The notes under the pieces: generated by a model
Told to the model about the DNA's origin: nothing
The model's input: the letters and a program-made list of their open reading frames with translations, nothing else
Databases searched by the model: none
Position numbers and translations under genes: made by a program
Origin: Pseudomonas bharatica CSV86
Lineage (GTDB): Bacteria; Pseudomonadota; Gammaproteobacteria; Pseudomonadales; Pseudomonadaceae
Length of the DNA: 64,000 nt
Direction: 5' to 3'
NCBI RefSeq assembly: GCF_000319305.2
Contig: NZ_AMWJ02000004.1
Coordinates: 434,001 to 498,000 of the forward strand
In this document: one piece after another, positions 63,962 to 64,000 of the stretch
Numbering within the stretch: position 1 is the stretch's first letter
How the letters are laid out: each line of letters starts with the position of its first letter

Positions 63962-64000
63962 CTTATTTGTCGAGATTGGTTCTTGGTGGCTGGGTAAGAA

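Larger units (their letters stand above)
37878..64000. mobile_element. Integrated genomic island/ICE-like element in trpG (right end outside window)
   Basis: The element begins at the trpG break and continues to the window edge. It carries a P4-type integrase, alpA, an inovirus Gp2-like replication protein, a recombination directionality factor-like gene, radC, a YqaJ exonuclease and vapBC. Cargo includes a putative restriction cluster and three insertion sequences. The AT-rich stretch 45.7-47.5 kb contrasts with the GC-rich core genes. No conjugation genes are visible here, so I cannot tell an integrative conjugative element from a mobilisable island. Confidence 0.85.

Overview
The window looks like a chromosome segment of a Pseudomonas of the P. 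putida group. The housekeeping order rpoD-dnaG-rpsU // tsaD, the prkA-yeaH-spoVR operon, lptD-surA-pdxA-rsmA-apaG-apaH, amgK-murU, rpe-gph-trpE and an EstA/EstP-type autotransporter is typical of that group. The REP element with core GCTGGCTTGCCAGC, found at several intergenic sites, supports this.

Region 1 (1-37.8 kb) is core chromosome. It holds the sigma-70/primase/S21 macromolecular synthesis operon and divergent tsaD; plsY; folate genes folB and folK; tRNA nucleotidyltransferase cca; the stress operon prkA-yeaH-spoVR; glpE; the outer-membrane biogenesis operon lptD-surA-pdxA-rsmA-apaG-apaH; the cell-wall recycling pair amgK-murU; a two-component system next to a polyamine-type ABC importer; rpe-gph; trpE behind a trp leader peptide; and estP.

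Region 2 (about 37.88 kb to the right edge) is an integrated mobile element. A second trp leader peptide (trpGDC type) at 37654 is followed by the first codons of trpG (37858), which run straight into foreign DNA and a P4-type integrase gene. The element therefore appears to sit inside the 5' end of trpG. Its right end lies outside the window. The integrase is split by a 2985-bp ISL3-family insertion sequence carrying an ArsP-like permease and an ArsR regulator (8-bp duplication CTTTTTCC). A second 3372-bp ISL3 element of ISPpu12 type (MerR, CDF transporter, LspA, transposase; duplication TTTATTTT) lies just downstream. Next come an AT-rich ribbon-helix-helix protein gene, alpA, an inovirus Gp2-type replication protein gene with a structured leader, and a truncated group II intron. 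A three-gene putative restriction/defence cluster follows (MmeI/YeeA-like DNA methyltransferase, DEAD/DEAH helicase, GIY-YIG protein), then a small gene cut by an IS66-family element (duplication GGGGAATT). The right part is a string of mobile-element maintenance genes, most followed by a strong hairpin: radC, a recombination directionality factor-like gene, a YqaJ exonuclease, vapBC, a DUF932 gene and a zinc-ribbon/glycine-zipper gene.

Four genes (spoVR, the ABC ATPase, gph and the IS66 tnpC) each lack one base in a short G or C run. This looks like a sequencing or assembly problem rather than four natural mutations. All functional calls rest on reading the sequence and on recognised family motifs; no database search was possible.
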